A DNA stretch of 64,000 bases from an uncultured Candidatus Saccharibacteria bacterium. GTDB taxonomy: Bacteria > Patescibacteriota > Saccharimonadia > Saccharimonadales > Saccharimonadaceae. The notes beneath the pieces were generated by a model. The model saw only the letters and a program-made list of their open reading frames with translations, had not been told where the DNA came from and did no database searches. Every line of letters starts with the position of its first letter. Position 1 is the first letter of the stretch. A program made the translations under genes and the position numbers. The DNA lies in assembly GCA_946414465.1 (NCBI GenBank), contig CAMKOP010000001.1, forward strand, positions 1-64,000. The letters run 5' to 3'. Shown here one piece after another: positions 35,285 through 44,360 of the stretch.

Positions 35285-35369
35285 AGCTTGTTGTTATTAT
35301 AACAGGGTGCGTTATTAGGAGCAAGATGCGAGGTGGAGTTGCTTTTTTATCAAGATCACGTTACAATTA

Positions 35370-35705
35370 AGGTCAGGAAGTATTCCTAGAAAACACTTCC
35401 TGGGTTGATTTTCTGGCTAGCTTTTTAAGCTAGTCAGTTTTACTTCGGCGGTTTTTGCGCCTACGAAAGATGATGCGAAAGAGATTAATCTCCACGGTCA
35501 TTTCATCTCCTTTCTGGTAACCTGGACGCCTAGGATACCGTTTAATGGCTGCCTCATGCTACACAAGCTAATCATCTTGCGCTTGTGAATCTTCGGTCAT
35601 CACAACCACTAAACTCCGAAGCCAACCCGCACTCTTATTAACATAGGTCCAGTGGGATTGCAACCCCCCTACCTGGTTTTAGGGGGATTACAGGGCTTCT
35701 TTTGC
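35370..35705 (+). ncRNA. Candidate multi-hairpin structured RNA
   Basis: A 640-nt stretch (35285-35925) without an ORF. It holds a row of hairpins: CAGGAAGT/ACTTCCTG, CTGGCTAGCT/AAGCTAGTCAG, GGTAACCT/AGGATACC inside ACGGT/ACCGT, ACAAGC/GCTTGT, CTTCGG/CCGAAG and CCCCCTA/TAGGGGG, then a strong terminator. TTGCTT and TACAAT about 17 nt apart near 35337-35365 could start it on the plus strand. It does not match a class I know; the minus strand cannot be excluded. Confidence 0.45.
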
Positions 35706-35707
35706 TT

Positions 35708-35745
35708 ATAGAAAACACCCAACCAGATGGTTGGGTGTTTTCTAT
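35708..35745. terminator. Strong bidirectional terminator
   Basis: A 17-bp stem (ATAGAAAACACCCAACC and its complement) with a 4-nt AGAT loop. A/T-tracts on both sides make it usable on both strands. It separates the structured-RNA candidate from the ART-like gene. Confidence 0.85.
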
Positions 35746-35925
35746 GGTGGGGCTTAATAAGCCAGGTTTTAATAACATACAAGGAGGACATAGAGGAGAA
35801 ATTTCAGAGATTATAAAAATGATAGTCAAAATTAGTAACTCACCGAGTAATTCCACTGCTTGCAGTAGCTGGATTGTTTTTCATACTGATTATGATATAA
35901 TCAATGTAATTAATCTGGAGGACAA

Positions 35926-37761
35926 ATGATTGGCGGTGCAGAGAAGATTAACTCTTCTAGCGAGGCTGTGCAAACTGGTACAGAAAAACATCCGTTAGAA
36001 GATATGCCATCTTTTGAAGAGCATATGCGCCAAATGGAGTCCGCCAAAGCCGACCAACTCAGGAATCTACAAGCAGGGTTGGAACAGGCCAAAGCAGATA
36101 ATGACGAAGTTGCAATTGAGGGGTACGAGAATGCTATTAGAGGAATTGCTGGTGAACAGGAAAGCAATTCCTTAGCTAATTCGTCGGAAAAACTCGAGCA
36201 AGATAAACCCCAATTTGAAGCTGTTCCATTTGCAGAAATAGCAAAAGACCTTGAAGACCCAAGATACGAAGAACTCGGTCACGGAACGGTTAGCGCTGAA
36301 AATGCCCAGAGTATTTTAAACGAAGGCCTAAGAGTTGGTGGGCCTGGCAGAGATACCGATATCGATAGTAACTTTATGCCACTTGCGAATAATGATTCCG
36401 ATGCGCTCCTAAACTCTGCTGGAAATTGGCAACACAATGATGCGAAGTTTATTGTACTATATCGTATACCTTTCGAATACAAATTACCCACGGCTAATAT
36501 GCATGGTTCGGAAACCTACAAAATGTTTTACGAGCCCAATGATGGCGATCCCAATGCTGAATCAGGAAAATACAGCAAGGACTTTGCATATGCGTTTTTA
36601 GATGTTTCTACGGGTGTTGCATATAAAAATAATGCCTACAAAGGCGATTTAGATAATCCAGAACAAAAAGCGGAAATGGAAAATAAATATCAGTTATTGC
36701 GAAACGAAACTGCTAGTAAGATTACTGATCCAGAAGAAAGAGAGGGTTTTCTAGCCATGGCTGAAAGTTGGCATGAGATGGGTGAGAGTATGATGCCGAA
36801 GCAACCAGAGCAAGCACAGCCTCAACTCAACCCAGAAAAAGATGAACAAAATGAATCTGCGACAGAGAATATTGACGTAACGGTCGAAAGGGATTCTGGA
36901 CGCACTAAAATTGCATCTGGCGATGTCTCAAGTATATATTCCATCGAGAAAACTGACGGGAAAACAAGCACGGTCGTAGAAAGCCAATACTTTGACATGG
37001 CGGAAAAGTTTACTAAGGCCCACGATGAGCTTAAGAATGATTTCGATCTCAGGCTAGCAATGTCGGGTATGTCCACGGATTTGGCATTAATTGATGCAAC
37101 TCACGGAAGAAACTTTACGAACGGTAGCGAGAAGACGCGTGCTTCTCTTCTAGAGGATTACAGTACCCTTCGTGCTCGTTTAGATAATCCTGACACTTCA
37201 CCGGAAGAAAAACAACTCATTTCGGATTATTTTGATACTATGAGCGGCAATGCTTTGTCCTTTTTGGAAAGCCGGTATAATCCAGACCTCGCAAAGAAAG
37301 ACGCAACGGAAGAGCAGAAAAGCGATGAAGCAAAAGAAAAAATAAATCGAGCATTAGCTGATACTAAGGAAGAGGTGGAAAAAATTAAGAAAGCTTTCTC
37401 AGAAGATTCGAGTCAATTCGATTCTGCCCTAGCGCATATCAATGAGCTAGTCGATGGTAGATCAACAGATCTCGACGAACTTCAATCTAGCCTAACTAAG
37501 CTTTTGCAGGCCCAGGAATCGCTAGCTCAATCGACAGGAAGATTCAATAAGATAAACGGCGACTACTTAACTGATATTGTGCAAAATGAAGAGCGACTTG
37601 GCGAAGACTCTTATCGACAAGAGTTTAGCAATGTGGAATACAATAACGAGCAAGTCCAAGGTGCCTCAAGAAAAGTTCAGAATGTGGATGACCGCATAGC
37701 ACAAATAAAAACATATATTCATCGAGTTGAAGACCTAATTAATATGGCGAGAAGATTCTAA
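35926..37761 (+). CDS. Large charged protein with an ADP-ribosyltransferase-like region
   Basis: 611 residues, no signal peptide or membrane segment. Residues 1-110 are charged and helical. Residues 114-240 read like an ART/PARP-type fold: ELGHGT (His119) then AQSILNEGLRVGGPG matches the His-Gly-Thr...IL..GLR pattern of NAD-binding sites, followed by a beta-rich segment (FIVLYRIPFEYKLP, DFAYAFLDVSTGVAYKNNAY). 240-330 is disordered, 330-460 soluble, 460-611 coiled coil. The third catalytic residue is not clear. It stands alone on the plus strand among minus genes, with TATAAT (35896-35901) and GGAGG. An effector or toxin acting on another cell is possible but unproven. Confidence 0.7.
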   Translation: MIGGAEKINSSSEAVQTGTEKHPLEDMPSFEEHMRQMESAKADQLRNLQAGLEQAKADNDEVAIEGYENAIRGIAGEQESNSLANSSEKLEQDKPQFEAVPFAEIAKDLEDPRYEELGHGTVSAENAQSILNEGLRVGGPGRDTDIDSNFMPLANNDSDALLNSAGNWQHNDAKFIVLYRIPFEYKLPTANMHGSETYKMFYEPNDGDPNAESGKYSKDFAYAFLDVSTGVAYKNNAYKGDLDNPEQKAEMENKYQLLRNETASKITDPEEREGFLAMAESWHEMGESMMPKQPEQAQPQLNPEKDEQNESATENIDVTVERDSGRTKIASGDVSSIYSIEKTDGKTSTVVESQYFDMAEKFTKAHDELKNDFDLRLAMSGMSTDLALIDATHGRNFTNGSEKTRASLLEDYSTLRARLDNPDTSPEEKQLISDYFDTMSGNALSFLESRYNPDLAKKDATEEQKSDEAKEKINRALADTKEEVEKIKKAFSEDSSQFDSALAHINELVDGRSTDLDELQSSLTKLLQAQESLAQSTGRFNKINGDYLTDIVQNEERLGEDSYRQEFSNVEYNNEQVQGASRKVQNVDDRIAQIKTYIHRVEDLINMARRF

Positions 37762-37790
37762 TAAACACAGAAGGGATTTAACAGACAAAA

Positions 37791-37924
37791 TTATAGAGGT
37801 AAATTATGGTTTTTTTGTGTATTTTTAGAGTAAAAATGACATAAAAATAGCCCTCTACACTAACGAGGGATTTAACAGATATTTATAGATTACGAAATAG
37901 TTGAAAATTATTTTGTAACCTAGA
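37791..37924. repeat. tRNA-Val trailer repeat, copy 2
   Basis: About 134 bp directly 3' of tRNA-Val(CAC), alike to 23630-23760. Shared blocks include ATAGAGGTA, TAGCCCTCT, ACGAGGGATTTAACAGA and AAATAGTTGAAAAT. On the minus strand CCCTC-loop-GAGGG plus a T-run gives a terminator near 37846-37868. An extra GGGATTTAACAGA lies just outside (37773-37785). Confidence 0.7.
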
Positions 37925-38001
37925 TGGTGGGGATTACAGGGCTTGAACCTGTGACCTTACGAATGTGAATCGTACGCTCTAGCCAGCTGAGCTAAATCCC
38001 C
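37925..38001 (-). tRNA. tRNA-Val (anticodon CAC)
   Basis: 77 nt with encoded CCA. Acceptor GGGGATT/AATCCCC, anticodon stem TACGA/TCGTA with loop TTCACAT, so the anticodon is CAC. It is divergent from prfA, 21 nt apart. Confidence 0.93.
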
Positions 38002-38022
38002 AATGTATGGTATAATTATAAC

Positions 38023-39060
38023 ATGGATTTAACGAAATTTAAAGAGGAGCTCGAGAGCATCGAAAAGTTTCTAGCACAGCCGGATGCGTATGCAGATGCG
38101 GAGTTTGCGAGCAAGTCAAAACGCGCGACGGTGCTGCGCGATATTTTGGATTTGAATAAAAAAATTGAACAAATGAAGAGTAATTTAGAGGAGGCTAATT
38201 CCCTGTTAAATGACCCAGAGCTCGGTGAGATGGCAAAAGAGGACTCAGAAAAATTAAAAATTGAGATCAAAGATGCGGAGGAAGAATTAGAAGAACTTTT
38301 AATCCCGCGTGATCCGGAGGATGATAAACCAGCAATATTTGAAATCCGAGCTGGAGCAGGTGGTGATGAGGCTTCCCTTTTTGCGGCAGAACTTTACCGA
38401 ATGTATATGAAATATGGTGAGCGTCATGGGCTGAAATTTGAGTTGATTTCAGAAAATCAAAATGAAGCGGGCGGAATGAAAGAAGTAATCTTCAAGTTAT
38501 CTGGTGACAATGCCTATGGACAGCTCAAGTTTGAGGGTGGTGTACACCGCGTACAGCGTGTGCCTGTAACCGAATCACAGGGGCGAATTCATACTTCTAC
38601 TGTCACAGTGGCAGTGCTTCCTGAAGCATCGGAAAAAGATTTGGAAATCAAACCAGAGGATTTAAGGATTGATATTTATCGTTCGGGCGGACATGGTGGT
38701 CAGGGTGTAAATACGACTGATTCAGCGGTACGAATTACGCACCTGCCGACTGGTATAGTTGTAGCGATGCAGGATGAGCGCTCACAACAACAAAACCGTG
38801 TCAAAGCGATGAATGTGCTCCGGACTAGACTTTTGGAACGCAAGAAAGAAGAAGAACGCAAAAATGCCTCTGAGGCGCGTAAGTCTCTGATTGGTACCGG
38901 TGATAGAAGTGAAAAGATACGAACCTATAATTTCCCACAAGATCGGGTGACTGACCATAGAATTCACTATTCGCGTTCGAATATTCCAGCGGTGATGGAT
39001 GGTGATATTGATGATTTAATTGACGAGCTGATTAAAAATGAAAGAGAGCTCGCTAAGTAA
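38023..39060 (+). CDS. prfA: Peptide chain release factor 1
   Basis: 345 residues, normal length. GGQ is in [15 protein letters not shown] (peptidyl-tRNA hydrolysis) and the anticodon-like tripeptide is PVT in [14 protein letters not shown], the PxT form of RF1 that reads UAA and UAG. TATAAT (38011-38016) ends 6 nt before the ATG, so the mRNA is leaderless. Its last 23 nt overlap prmC in another frame, the normal prfA-prmC pair. Confidence 0.97.
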   Translation: MDLTKFKEELESIEKFLAQPDAYADAEFASKSKRATVLRDILDLNKKIEQMKSNLEEANSLLNDPELGEMAKEDSEKLKIEIKDAEEELEELLIPRDPEDDKPAIFEIRAGAGGDEASLFAAELYRMYMKYGERHGLKFELISENQNEAGGMKEVIFKLSGDNAYGQLKFEGGVHRVQRVPVTESQGRIHTSTVTVAVLPEASEKDLEIKPEDLRIDIYRSGGHGGQGVNTTDSAVRITHLPTGIVVAMQDERSQQQNRVKAMNVLRTRLLERKKEEERKNASEARKSLIGTGDRSEKIRTYNFPQDRVTDHRIHYSRSNIPAVMDGDIDDLIDELIKNERELAK

Positions 39061-39709
39061 TTTTTACGGACGAGATTATTTAATTAATCCTGACGTATTA
39101 ATTCCCCGCCCTGAGACGGAGCTGATGATTGATGCGGTGTTGAATCTAGTGGGTAAGTCCTATCTTCCTGGCGTAAAGCCAAGCGAGGCTATACTACCAC
39201 AAGATTTGACGATTGTAGATGTGGGGACAGGATCAGGATGCGTTGCTATTACTCTGAAGTTGGAGCTCCCAGATACTAGGGTGGTAGCAACGGATATTTC
39301 AAAAAAAGCTCTAAGAATTGCAGAAAAAAATGCTAATAATCTAAGCGCGAAAATAGAGTTCTTACAAAGTGATTTATTAGATAGAGTTGATATCAAACCT
39401 GACCTCATTGTAGCAAATTTACCGTATGTGGATGAAAATTGGGAGTGGATTGATAAGGAAGCTTTATCTAAGGAACCTGTCCTGGCTCTCTATGCGGATA
39501 ATGGTGGATTGGAGCTAATTTATAGATTGATTGACCAAGTGGCAGAACGTGATATTAAACATTTAATACTAGAAGCGGATCCGTGCCAACATGAACGAAT
39601 CATTAATTATGCCAAAAAAAGAAACTATAGCCAGCAAGAAACTAGAGGGTTCATTTTAAGTTTTGTCTCTGGGCGGGTCCTGCCGAACCTTGTCCTCCCC
39701 CAAAATTGA
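39038..39709 (+). CDS. prmC: PrmC/HemK release-factor glutamine methyltransferase with palindrome-derived tail
   Basis: 223 residues against about 280: most of the N-terminal five-helix domain that binds release factor is absent. Seen: RPETELM, SAM site [20 protein letters not shown] and VANLPYV, where the usual NPPY is NLPY. PrmC methylates the GGQ glutamine of RF1/RF2. The last 13 residues (about [13 protein letters not shown]) and the stop come from palindromic element C1. The ATG at 39038 is inside prfA; no better start exists. The substitution of the first Pro of NPPY is noteworthy but the motif does vary. Confidence 0.9.
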   Translation: MKESSLSNFYGRDYLINPDVLIPRPETELMIDAVLNLVGKSYLPGVKPSEAILPQDLTIVDVGTGSGCVAITLKLELPDTRVVATDISKKALRIAEKNANNLSAKIEFLQSDLLDRVDIKPDLIVANLPYVDENWEWIDKEALSKEPVLALYADNGGLELIYRLIDQVAERDIKHLILEADPCQHERIINYAKKRNYSQQETRGFILSFVSGRVLPNLVLPQN

Positions 39710-39751
39710 CGGCAATTTTGGGGGTCCCCCTCCAGGTCCGTCACCCGCCCA
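39670..39751. repeat. Palindromic element C1 at the 3' end of prmC
   Basis: GC-rich hairpin: TGGGCGGGT (39670-39678) pairs with ACCCGCCCA (39743-39751), and CCCCCAAAATTG with CAATTTTGGGGG in the centre. GGGTCCTGCCG, CCTTGTCCTCCCCC and CCCCCTCCAGGTCCGTCACCC recur in C2 (52748-52829). The first 40 bp are coding for prmC. It could end prmC and the convergent htrA transcripts. Confidence 0.85.
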
Positions 39752-39755
39752 TGTA

Positions 39756-40976
39756 CTATTTATCAGAATAACCTTCTAGCGTGACATTAACAGCGATTTC
39801 TTTGCCGTCGCGAATGACGGTAAGCTGTACGGTATCACCTGGTTTGTATTCACTAATGAGGTTTGCAAGTGAACCTGAAGAGCCAATTACTACACCATTG
39901 ACCTTGGTAATGATGTCCTTATCCTTGAGGCCGGCTTTGGCGGCAGGGCTGTCTTTAACGATGGCGGAATAGCTGGATGGACTATAAAGATAAGCACCAC
40001 TAGTGACTGGTAGATTGTACGCCTTGGCAGCTTCGGAAGTGATTTCAGAGGAATAAACGCCAAGATAAGCGCGTTTGGCTTTGCCGGTTTCGATTAACTG
40101 GTTTAGCATGCCCTTGACGCTAGAAATAGGAATAGCAAAGCCCATATTCTCTGCTGAAGTGGATGTAGCAGTATTTACGCCGATGACTTCGCCAGCAGCG
40201 TTGACAAGTGGACCACCGGAATTACCAGAATTAATAGCGGCGTCAGTTTGAATCATGTCAGAAAGAGTTTCGGCATTGTAGCCAGAGCCATCAGATGCAG
40301 TGACAGAACGGCCGATGCCAGAGATGATACCTGCGGTGACAGTGTTTTGATATTCACCGAGAGCGTTACCGATGGCGATAACTTGTTGACCGACATTGAT
40401 AGTCTTGGAATCACCGAGTTTGGCGGCCTCTAAATCGGATACATCTTTAATCTTTAGGAAGGCGATATCGTTGAGTGGATCGGTAGCGACAACTTCGACG
40501 TCTTCATAAGTAGTGCCGTCATCTAGAATAACTGTGACTTTATTGGCGCCATTAATGACATGTTTGTTGGTCAGAATATAACCGTCTGCGGTAACGATGA
40601 TGCCGGTTCCTGCGGCCGCTGAATCTGTGCTTTGGCCAAAGAAATTAGTAGTTTTGGTGGAAGTGACGATTGAAACTACGCTCTTTGATACTTTGTCGGC
40701 AATGTCAGCAATGGAACCTTCGGTGAAATTAGCAGAATTGCCATCGGTACCGCCGCCGAGAAATGTAATTGGTGTACCAGTTTTTTGATAGGCGGAAATA
40801 CCAAAATATAGACCGCAGCCACCGAGCACTAAAGCAATTGTCGAAAGTGCAATTGCGACTTTATTGGTAGCGGTTTTAGCAGTAACTTCGTCTGGTTTTT
40901 TAGTAGTTTCCTCTACTTTTTCCTCTGATGTTTTTTCATTTGACGCTTCAACAACTTTGCCCTCTTCTTCTTTCAT
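39756..40976 (-). CDS. htrA: HtrA/DegP-type serine protease with PDZ domain
   Basis: 406 residues. A charged cytoplasmic N-terminus (1-38), one membrane segment (about 39-62), a trypsin-like domain with catalytic His139 (TNKHVING), Asp170 (DPLNDIAFL) and Ser253 (INSGNSGGPL), then one PDZ domain (about 305-400, KAGLKDKDIITKVNG). It acts outside the membrane on misfolded or surface proteins. GGAGGAAA precedes the ATG. It is followed upstream by an eight-helix membrane protein gene 12 nt away, probably the same transcript. Confidence 0.96.
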   Translation of the reverse strand: MKEEEGKVVEASNEKTSEEKVEETTKKPDEVTAKTATNKVAIALSTIALVLGGCGLYFGISAYQKTGTPITFLGGGTDGNSANFTEGSIADIADKVSKSVVSIVTSTKTTNFFGQSTDSAAAGTGIIVTADGYILTNKHVINGANKVTVILDDGTTYEDVEVVATDPLNDIAFLKIKDVSDLEAAKLGDSKTINVGQQVIAIGNALGEYQNTVTAGIISGIGRSVTASDGSGYNAETLSDMIQTDAAINSGNSGGPLVNAAGEVIGVNTATSTSAENMGFAIPISSVKGMLNQLIETGKAKRAYLGVYSSEITSEAAKAYNLPVTSGAYLYSPSSYSAIVKDSPAAKAGLKDKDIITKVNGVVIGSSGSLANLISEYKPGDTVQLTVIRDGKEIAVNVTLEGYSDK

Positions 40977-40988
40977 TTTCCTCCTTTT

Positions 40989-41771
40989 TTAAATATTAAA
41001 TATTGGGTTACTTGTAAACAACACAATAATGCCGATCAAAACGGCGCCAAAAACAACTGGACCGAGAATATGTTTGAAGCGAAAATCATCTTGATATTTA
41101 ATCATAGCTTGGCGAGCATAGTTATAGACAAAGGCAAAGATGGAAAGAATGACGGCAAGCTGAGGAATACGAATACCGGTATTGCCAAAGGTGTAGATGA
41201 TATTCCAAGAATGACAGAGCCAGGCGATCTCAGCAAAGACTAGTCCACATACCAAAGTAGTAAGGGTAAAATCTTTGTCGTTGCTCTGGACGAGAACATG
41301 ACGACTAGCAGCGTAACCAATTAGGAATGAGATTAATACAAGTACTATGGAATCTAAATTGGCACACATGATAGTGGCAGCAGATATACCCAGAAAAACA
41401 GCAATGAGGGATTGTGCTAAGGTAGCTTTTTCTGACGAGAGTGGCTTAATGATAATTAACCAGATAGAATAAACTGCCATTAGGATAAAATCGACTAGCA
41501 AGAATGATGGACCAGCGTAGTATGCTAGGAGTACGATGCTAATACCCACAATAAGATCCACGAGATTTGATTTGAGATTGAGCGTAAAATAACGAGCACG
41601 AACAGCAAAAATGCGCCATTTGGAAACCAAAACAAGAATAATACCTAAAACTGGGCTGTTAGACAAGACTGTAATCAAAACGGCACCAACTCCAAGTAAG
41701 AGGTTCAAAAAGATATGGACCATGCTGCTAGCGATATTACGGGATTTTCTCACAAAAACAAAATCTGCCAT
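40989..41771 (-). CDS. Polytopic membrane protein, unknown function
   Basis: 260 residues from the ATG at 41771; an ATG two codons upstream would be only 3 nt after TATAAT and thus before the expected transcript start. About eight membrane helices, several paired, with basic loops (KSRNIASS, KWRIFAVRARY). No motif I can name; it resembles conserved CPR membrane proteins only in shape. It is leaderless and 12 nt before htrA, so the two are likely an operon. Confidence 0.75.
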   Translation of the reverse strand: MADFVFVRKSRNIASSMVHIFLNLLLGVGAVLITVLSNSPVLGIILVLVSKWRIFAVRARYFTLNLKSNLVDLIVGISIVLLAYYAGPSFLLVDFILMAVYSIWLIIIKPLSSEKATLAQSLIAVFLGISAATIMCANLDSIVLVLISFLIGYAASRHVLVQSNDKDFTLTTLVCGLVFAEIAWLCHSWNIIYTFGNTGIRIPQLAVILSIFAFVYNYARQAMIKYQDDFRFKHILGPVVFGAVLIGIIVLFTSNPIFNI

Positions 41772-41830
41772 ATACATTATATTATACCAAATTTTTTTAA
41801 ATGAAGCTGAAAAATGATATAATAGCTGTT

Positions 41831-42511
41831 ATGGAAGCTATGAACCCAAATTTTTTTCAGAAGCACCCACTATTTAAAGATTTATTAAGTTTAGCAGGAT
41901 TTATTGCTGCGATAATACTTGGTACGGTTTTTTTGAATACTTTTATTTATCGTTCATATAATGTGGTTGGTGGCAGTATGGAAAACACTTTGCATGGTGA
42001 AGACAGAGTGATAGTGAACCGTGCGGCAGTGAGCTGGGCTCATTTTATGGGTGAGGAATATGTACCAGAACGGGGGCAAATCATCGTGTTTTTAAATGAA
42101 GACGAGAAAAAGGCAGAAGAATATAAAGCAGCTGGGGTAACTAATCCGATGACTTGTACTGTACCGGATAATGTGAATGACCAATATATTATCAAGCGGG
42201 TGATCGCCTTCCCTGGTGAAAGAGTGCAGGTCAAAAATGGCGAGATGAAGATTTACCCAAATGCAGATTCAACTGAAGGTATCGTATATGATGCCGAATG
42301 GCGCAAATCCGAGACCGATGGGCCAAAAGAATATACTTCGGGTGAGGTTGATATGGTAGTGCCTGAAGGCGAATTGTTTGTATCTGGTGATAATCGTGAG
42401 GGTTCTAATTCATGGGATTCACGTAATGGACTTGGAACAATTCCCTATTGTCGTATTATTGGTCCAGTAGTGATGCGGTTGTTCCCGCTTGATAAAATTA
42501 GAACGTTTTAA
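41831..42511 (+). CDS. lepB: Signal peptidase I
   Basis: 226 residues from ATG 41831, exactly 7 nt after TATAAT (41818-41823); a longer frame from 41801 is rejected because it contains the promoter. One N-terminal membrane segment (about 20-40), catalytic Ser49 in VVGGSMENTL, general base Lys122 in YIIKRVIAFPGE, then SGDNREGSNSWDSRNGLGTIP. It cleaves signal peptides of exported proteins such as the surface proteins here. Its end overlaps the convergent parB by 4 nt. Confidence 0.95.
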   Translation: MEAMNPNFFQKHPLFKDLLSLAGFIAAIILGTVFLNTFIYRSYNVVGGSMENTLHGEDRVIVNRAAVSWAHFMGEEYVPERGQIIVFLNEDEKKAEEYKAAGVTNPMTCTVPDNVNDQYIIKRVIAFPGERVQVKNGEMKIYPNADSTEGIVYDAEWRKSETDGPKEYTSGEVDMVVPEGELFVSGDNREGSNSWDSRNGLGTIPYCRIIGPVVMRLFPLDKIRTF

Positions 42512-43347
42512 CTTAGTTTCTCAATTAATGCTTTTAGATCAGAATCGTTTTTGCATTTAAAGGTAAGTGCGCGGCCAGTGATTTTGACTGGAGTGTTGTA
42601 TTTGGCGGAGAGGGCGTTTTCGGCTTTGATGTATTCAGCACGTTTGATAGCCGTGGCAGAGGATTTTTTCTTGTTTTCAGCGAAATAACGTTCAACTTTG
42701 CGAGCAGTCCAGCCTTCAGTGACAATTTTTGGGACAATTTTTCGAATAGTATCTTCATCACGGGAGACAAGTGGACGCATGACACCTTCAGTAAGCTTTT
42801 CTTTAACCATGATTTTTTTAATATCGTCTGGCAAAGTGAGAAGGCGTAAAGTGTTATTAATGGTTTGTTCGGATTTGCCAACCTTGGCGGCAATATCTTC
42901 GGGACTAAGGTTAAACTGGTTGCTGAGTTTAGCGTAGGCGGTTGCAAGCTCAATTGCATTTAGGTCTTCGCGTTGAGCGTTTTCAATAATAGACAGCTCA
43001 AGGCGGTTTTGAGAATCTAGAGTGCGAATGATAGCTGGGATTTTGTCAAGACCAGCGATTCTACTGGCGCGCCAACGGCGTTCGCCGGCGACGATCTTGT
43101 ATTTACCGTCCTCTTTAGTTACAACGATGGGCTGCAAAACACCATGCTCTTTAATTGAAGCAGCAAGAGCCTCGAGGGCTTCTTTGTCAAATTCACGACG
43201 AGGTTGCTCCTCGTCACGAACGATATCATCTAGTTTAAGTTCTCTCAGTTTACTTTCTTTTTTATCTTCTATGGCAGTAGGATCAAATTCCTCATCGATA
43301 AGTTCGGTGGGGATCAATGATTCAAAACTTCTTCCTAGTCCTTTCAT
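42508..43347 (-). CDS. parB: Chromosome partitioning protein ParB
   Basis: 279 residues. The N-terminal CTPase domain has GERRWRASRIAG (box II-like) after the block QPRREFDKEALEALAASI. The helix-turn-helix is in LSPEDIAAKVGKSEQTINNTLRLL and a C-terminal dimerisation domain follows. ParB binds parS, spreads as a CTP clamp and works with ParA in origin segregation. A palindromic parS of the usual TGTTTCACGTGAAACA form was not found in the window. It overlaps parA by 4 nt. Confidence 0.95.
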   Translation of the reverse strand: MKGLGRSFESLIPTELIDEEFDPTAIEDKKESKLRELKLDDIVRDEEQPRREFDKEALEALAASIKEHGVLQPIVVTKEDGKYKIVAGERRWRASRIAGLDKIPAIIRTLDSQNRLELSIIENAQREDLNAIELATAYAKLSNQFNLSPEDIAAKVGKSEQTINNTLRLLTLPDDIKKIMVKEKLTEGVMRPLVSRDEDTIRKIVPKIVTEGWTARKVERYFAENKKKSSATAIKRAEYIKAENALSAKYNTPVKITGRALTFKCKNDSDLKALIEKLS

Positions 43348-44117
43348 TTGGTTCTCTCCTCAATTTCTTTAGTCAATTCTTTGTAGGCTTTTGCGCCTTT
43401 ACTAAATTTATCATAGGCACCGATTGGGACGCCGTGAGAGGGTGCTTCAGCAACACGAACGTTACGTGGGATGGTGGTCTTGAAAGTCAGTTGTTTGAAA
43501 TATTTCTTGATTTCATTGTAAACTTGTGCGGAAAGACTGGTACGCTTATCATACATAGTCGCTACAACACCGAGCAACCTGAGATTAGGGTTGGCTTGTT
43601 TCATGACAAGTTTCATGGACTCTAATAGCTGAGCAACGCCTTCTAGAGCATAAAATTCGGTCTGGACTGGTAACAACAGATAATTGCTGGCAATCATGCC
43701 ATTGACTGTGAGAAGGCTGAGCGAAGGTGGTGAATCTATAATAATATAATCATAATTTGATTCAATTGTACGAATAGCATCTCGTAGACGGACAAATTTG
43801 CGTTGCATGCCAGTAATTTCTACTTCAGCGTTGGCGAGTTCTGGGGTAGCGGGAGCTAAATCAAAATGTTTGTACTTGGTAGGACGAATAACGCTGGCAA
43901 GTGGAGCAGTGCCCAGCAAAACTTCGGTCATGGTGAGACCGAGAGCTTTAGTGTCAGTTTTTTCAATGCCGAGACCACTGGTAGCGTTGCCCTGTGGGTC
44001 AAAATCAATAAGCAGAGTTCTCTTCTTATCTTTGGCGAGATAGAATGCAAGATTAACGGCAGTAGTAGTCTTCCCTACGCCACCCTTTTGATTGGTCACA
44101 CAAATTACCTTCGCCAT
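43344..44117 (-). CDS. parA: Chromosome partitioning ATPase ParA/Soj
   Basis: 257 residues, short chromosomal form. Deviant Walker A KGGVGKTT near residue 10, Walker A' DFDPQGNATSGLG and DYIIIDSPPSLSLLTVNG. It moves ParB-bound origins by an ATP-driven gradient. TATAAT ends 10 nt before the ATG, leaving a leader of about 3 nt. Its stop overlaps the parB start (ATGA). Element B2 lies directly upstream. Confidence 0.96.
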   Translation of the reverse strand: MAKVICVTNQKGGVGKTTTAVNLAFYLAKDKKRTLLIDFDPQGNATSGLGIEKTDTKALGLTMTEVLLGTAPLASVIRPTKYKHFDLAPATPELANAEVEITGMQRKFVRLRDAIRTIESNYDYIIIDSPPSLSLLTVNGMIASNYLLLPVQTEFYALEGVAQLLESMKLVMKQANPNLRLLGVVATMYDKRTSLSAQVYNEIKKYFKQLTFKTTIPRNVRVAEAPSHGVPIGAYDKFSKGAKAYKELTKEIEERTK

Positions 44118-44140
44118 AATACTTAAGATTATAACATATT

Positions 44141-44360
44141 ATTGGTTGAAATAAAATATATCACTTTCGTTCGCGCTTGACTTCACGCCATGTTAATTTT
44201 TACAACGTTTCACTCAATCCTCGTCTCGATCAAGTTGCTAGCTCACTCGGCCTGAAGGCCTCGTTCGGCAACTTTACTCGCCTCGGATGAGGAAAAGTTG
44301 TAAAAACTAACTGGGTTCGTCAAATGCTTACTCAAGTGATATGTATTATTTCTAACCAAT
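44141..44360. repeat. Palindromic element B2 between parA and rplU
   Basis: The core (about 44167-44333) starts TCGTTCGCGCTTGACTTCACGCC, contains CTCACTCGGCCTGAAGGCC and ends GTCAAATGCTTACTC. Outer arms: ATTGGTTGAAATAAAATATA plus TCACTT (44141-44166) against the complement at 44334-44360, with two or three differences. The right arm contains the last codons ATT GGT and the TAG stop of rplU, so the left arm is an inverted copy of the rplU 3' end. Confidence 0.88.

Noticed and set aside
35638..35856. 72-codon minus-strand frame in the structured-RNA gap
   Set aside because: It runs through a perfect terminator hairpin and shows no ribosome-binding site or domain.
44118..44351. parS site near parAB
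   Set aside because: No sequence close to TGTTTCACGTGAAACA was found here or elsewhere by eye; the space is filled by palindromic element B2.
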